Shown here piece by piece: positions 62,423 to 64,000 of a stretch of DNA of 64,000 bases. The notes beneath the pieces are model-generated. The model was not told the DNA's origin. It saw only the letters and a list, made by a program, of their open reading frames with translations, and did no database searches. Origin of the DNA: Planococcus halocryophilus (lineage in GTDB: Bacteria > Bacillota > Bacilli > Bacillales_A > Planococcaceae). Each line of letters starts with the position of its first letter. Within the stretch, counting starts at the first letter, position 1. The position numbers and the translations under genes were made by a program. Where the stretch lies: the NCBI RefSeq assembly GCF_022489025.1, contig NZ_JAKVTG010000001.1, forward strand, positions 372,001 to 436,000. Direction: 5' to 3'.

Positions 62423-64000
62423 AATATGGAATAGTGTTGTCGGGAAGCTTTGGATTACGATCCTGCTTCTCGTTTCCTTTGTCCTTTTTATTGTGACCGT
62501 TCTGCTGTTGGAGTTTCTAGGGAACTATCATAGTCAAACTGTGGAAGAAGCGTTGAATAGTGAAGCGAATATGATTGCGAATATTTTTAACGAGCATGAA
62601 GAAGTAGTGAATTCGTTAGAAATCATTGGTGATATTATTGGCGCTGAAACAAATGCAGTAATTGCTGAAGAACCGTATGAAAGTAGCTATTATATTCATG
62701 ATGGATTGAATGGGACAAAGACACGGGAAGAAATCTTAAATGAAAAAGCGTTTCAGAAAGTTTTTGAAACAAATGAAACTGTGATGAAAGAAATGCTTTT
62801 GCCTTCATTAACAGAGCAAAATCGTCTTGAATCTTATATTGTCTTAGCCAGTCCGTTGAAAACCGGAGAAGAAGAGCATGGTGTTGTATTTATCTATCAA
62901 TCATTGGAAGTAATGGACCGTACTGCGGAACGAACGACTAATATTGTTTTCTTATCAGCATTTATCGCCTTATTATTAACAACATTTTTTGCCTTCTTTT
63001 TATCTTCACGAATCACTTCGCCTCTACGAAAAATGCGTGAAGGTGCATTTGAGTTAGCGAAAGGCAATTTTGATACAAAAGTTAAAGCAACATCTAGTGA
63101 TGAAATTGGTCAATTAGCTACTGCTTTCAATCAAATGGGTCGACAGCTCAAGCATCATGTAGAAGTAATCAATCAAGAGAAAGAGCAATTATCAAGTATT
63201 TTAACGTCGATGGCAGATGCTGTTATCACGTTTAATCAGGATAAAACCATTTTATTGAGTAATCCGCCAGCTGAAAAATTATTAAAGCACTGGACGATTA
63301 AAAATGATTCTGAATATGCGAGACCTTTGCCTGCTGAAATGCTTCATATGCTTGATCATGTAATCGGATTTCAAGAAGAGATTGAAGAAGAGTTAGAAAT
63401 CGAGGGTGCATATTACGCTATCAATTTCAGTCCATTGTATAGTGGTGAATCGATTCGTGGAGCTGTTGCTGTTTTGCATAATATGACAGAACAGCATCGC
63501 TTAGAGAAGCTGAGAGAAGATTTCATCGCCAATGTGTCACATGAGTTGCGGACACCTATTGCCATGCTTCAAGGCTATAGTGAAGCGATTTTAGATGATG
63601 TTGGTGCAACAGAAGAAGAGCGTCGTGAAATGACGAAAATCATATACGAAGAATCACAACGGATGGGTCGTTTAGTCACTGACTTATTGAATCTGGCCCG
63701 TTTAGAATCAGGATATATGCGACTCTATAAAGAAATTGTTCAATTAAACAGCTCTATTGAACGGATGACACTTAAGTTTTCTCAAATTGCGAAAGAAAAC
63801 GGAGTTCATTTGTCTTTCGAAACGACTATCGATGATTGGGCGGCAACGGAGATTGATGAAGATCGTATAGAACAAGTGATGACGAACCTAATCGATAATG
63901 CCATACGCCATACGCCTAAAGAAGGGCAAGTGGTCGTTCGTGTCGAACAACAAAAAGAGTATGCGAAGATTTCGATCAATGATAACGGAGTCGGTATATC
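62415..64000 (+). CDS. resE: Sensor histidine kinase ResE, truncated by window end
   Basis: 528 codons are open to the end of the window. The N-terminal helix (about residues 10-34) and a second helix (about 172-195) flank an extracytoplasmic sensor region; then HAMP (RITSPLRKMREGAFELAKGN), a PAS-like domain (ILTSMADAVITFNQDKTILL), HisKA with the phosphorylated His in VSHELRTPIAML, and the first part of the ATPase with N-box NLIDNAIRHTP and NDNGVGI. The start ATG overlaps resD by 8 bases. It phosphorylates ResD under oxygen limitation. Confidence 0.95.
   Translation, partial: MNRIWNSVVGKLWITILLLVSFVLFIVTVLLLEFLGNYHSQTVEEALNSEANMIANIFNEHEEVVNSLEIIGDIIGAETNAVIAEEPYESSYYIHDGLNGTKTREEILNEKAFQKVFETNETVMKEMLLPSLTEQNRLESYIVLASPLKTGEEEHGVVFIYQSLEVMDRTAERTTNIVFLSAFIALLLTTFFAFFLSSRITSPLRKMREGAFELAKGNFDTKVKATSSDEIGQLATAFNQMGRQLKHHVEVINQEKEQLSSILTSMADAVITFNQDKTILLSNPPAEKLLKHWTIKNDSEYARPLPAEMLHMLDHVIGFQEEIEEELEIEGAYYAINFSPLYSGESIRGAVAVLHNMTEQHRLEKLREDFIANVSHELRTPIAMLQGYSEAILDDVGATEEERREMTKIIYEESQRMGRLVTDLLNLARLESGYMRLYKEIVQLNSSIERMTLKFSQIAKENGVHLSFETTIDDWAATEIDEDRIEQVMTNLIDNAIRHTPKEGQVVVRVEQQKEYAKISINDNGVGI

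Overview
This window is a 64 kb stretch of chromosome from a low-GC Gram-positive bacterium. Gene order follows Bacillus subtilis closely in two blocks: rnjB-spoIIIE/ftsK to glnRA-lexA-tkt-yneF, then yqkE-nudF-fur-xerD-drm-pdp-lysA-scpAB-rluB-resABCDE. The proteins, codon use and intergenic repeats suggest Planococcus or a close Planococcaceae relative; this is an inference from memory, not a search. Sporulation genes that sit inside these blocks in B. subtilis (spoVS, cotE, spmAB, dacB and the dacF/spoIIA region) are absent at their expected places, which fits a non-sporulating lineage.

Region by region. 1-9.4 kb: the end of RNase J2, the DNA translocase FtsK/SpoIIIE, a GntR regulator, and a nucleoside ABC importer (lipoprotein, double ATPase, two permeases) with a terminator between the lipoprotein and ATPase genes. 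9.6-16.6 kb: the ymfF-ymfH-ymfI set linked to EF-P modification, ymfK, rodZ, pgsA and cinA. 16.6-28.1 kb: recA behind a LexA box, rny, ymdB, what looks like a remnant of miaB, ricA, mutS, mutL, a lysophospholipase-like hydrolase, miaA and hfq. 28.3-32.6 kb: a rhodanese, a TRIC/UPF0126 membrane protein, ynbB, and glnR-glnA with a GlnR box. 32.6-36.1 kb: an AT-rich accessory segment of small unrecognised genes and one methyltransferase. 36.1-41.1 kb: divergent lexA and yneA-yneB-ynzC with LexA boxes, then tkt, yneF and a small unknown gene. 41.1-44.5 kb: an alpha/beta hydrolase and HMG-CoA lyase facing an acetyl-CoA acetyltransferase. 44.7-49.6 kb: an S-layer-anchored phosphoesterase, an aldo/keto reductase, nudF and fur. 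49.7-57.1 kb: xerD, drm, pdp, lysA with a coupled 34-residue membrane peptide, ribT, ypuF and scpAB. 57.3-64 kb: rluB and the res operon for cytochrome c maturation and redox signalling, running off the end inside resE.

The most unusual signal is a family of about 115-bp intergenic palindromes (three near-complete copies, one half copy and several possible miniature relatives). Their helices are kept by paired base changes between copies, so structure rather than sequence seems conserved. Other points for a second look: the 30-codon miaB remnant in front of ricA, a 20-bp operator-like palindrome on the rny promoter, a PerR-like box before fur, inverted TTTGTGA half-sites before resA, and a recent 72-bp duplication in the linker of the surface phosphoesterase. 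I found no CRISPR array, complete insertion sequence, prophage, tRNA or rRNA, and no recognisable new defence system.
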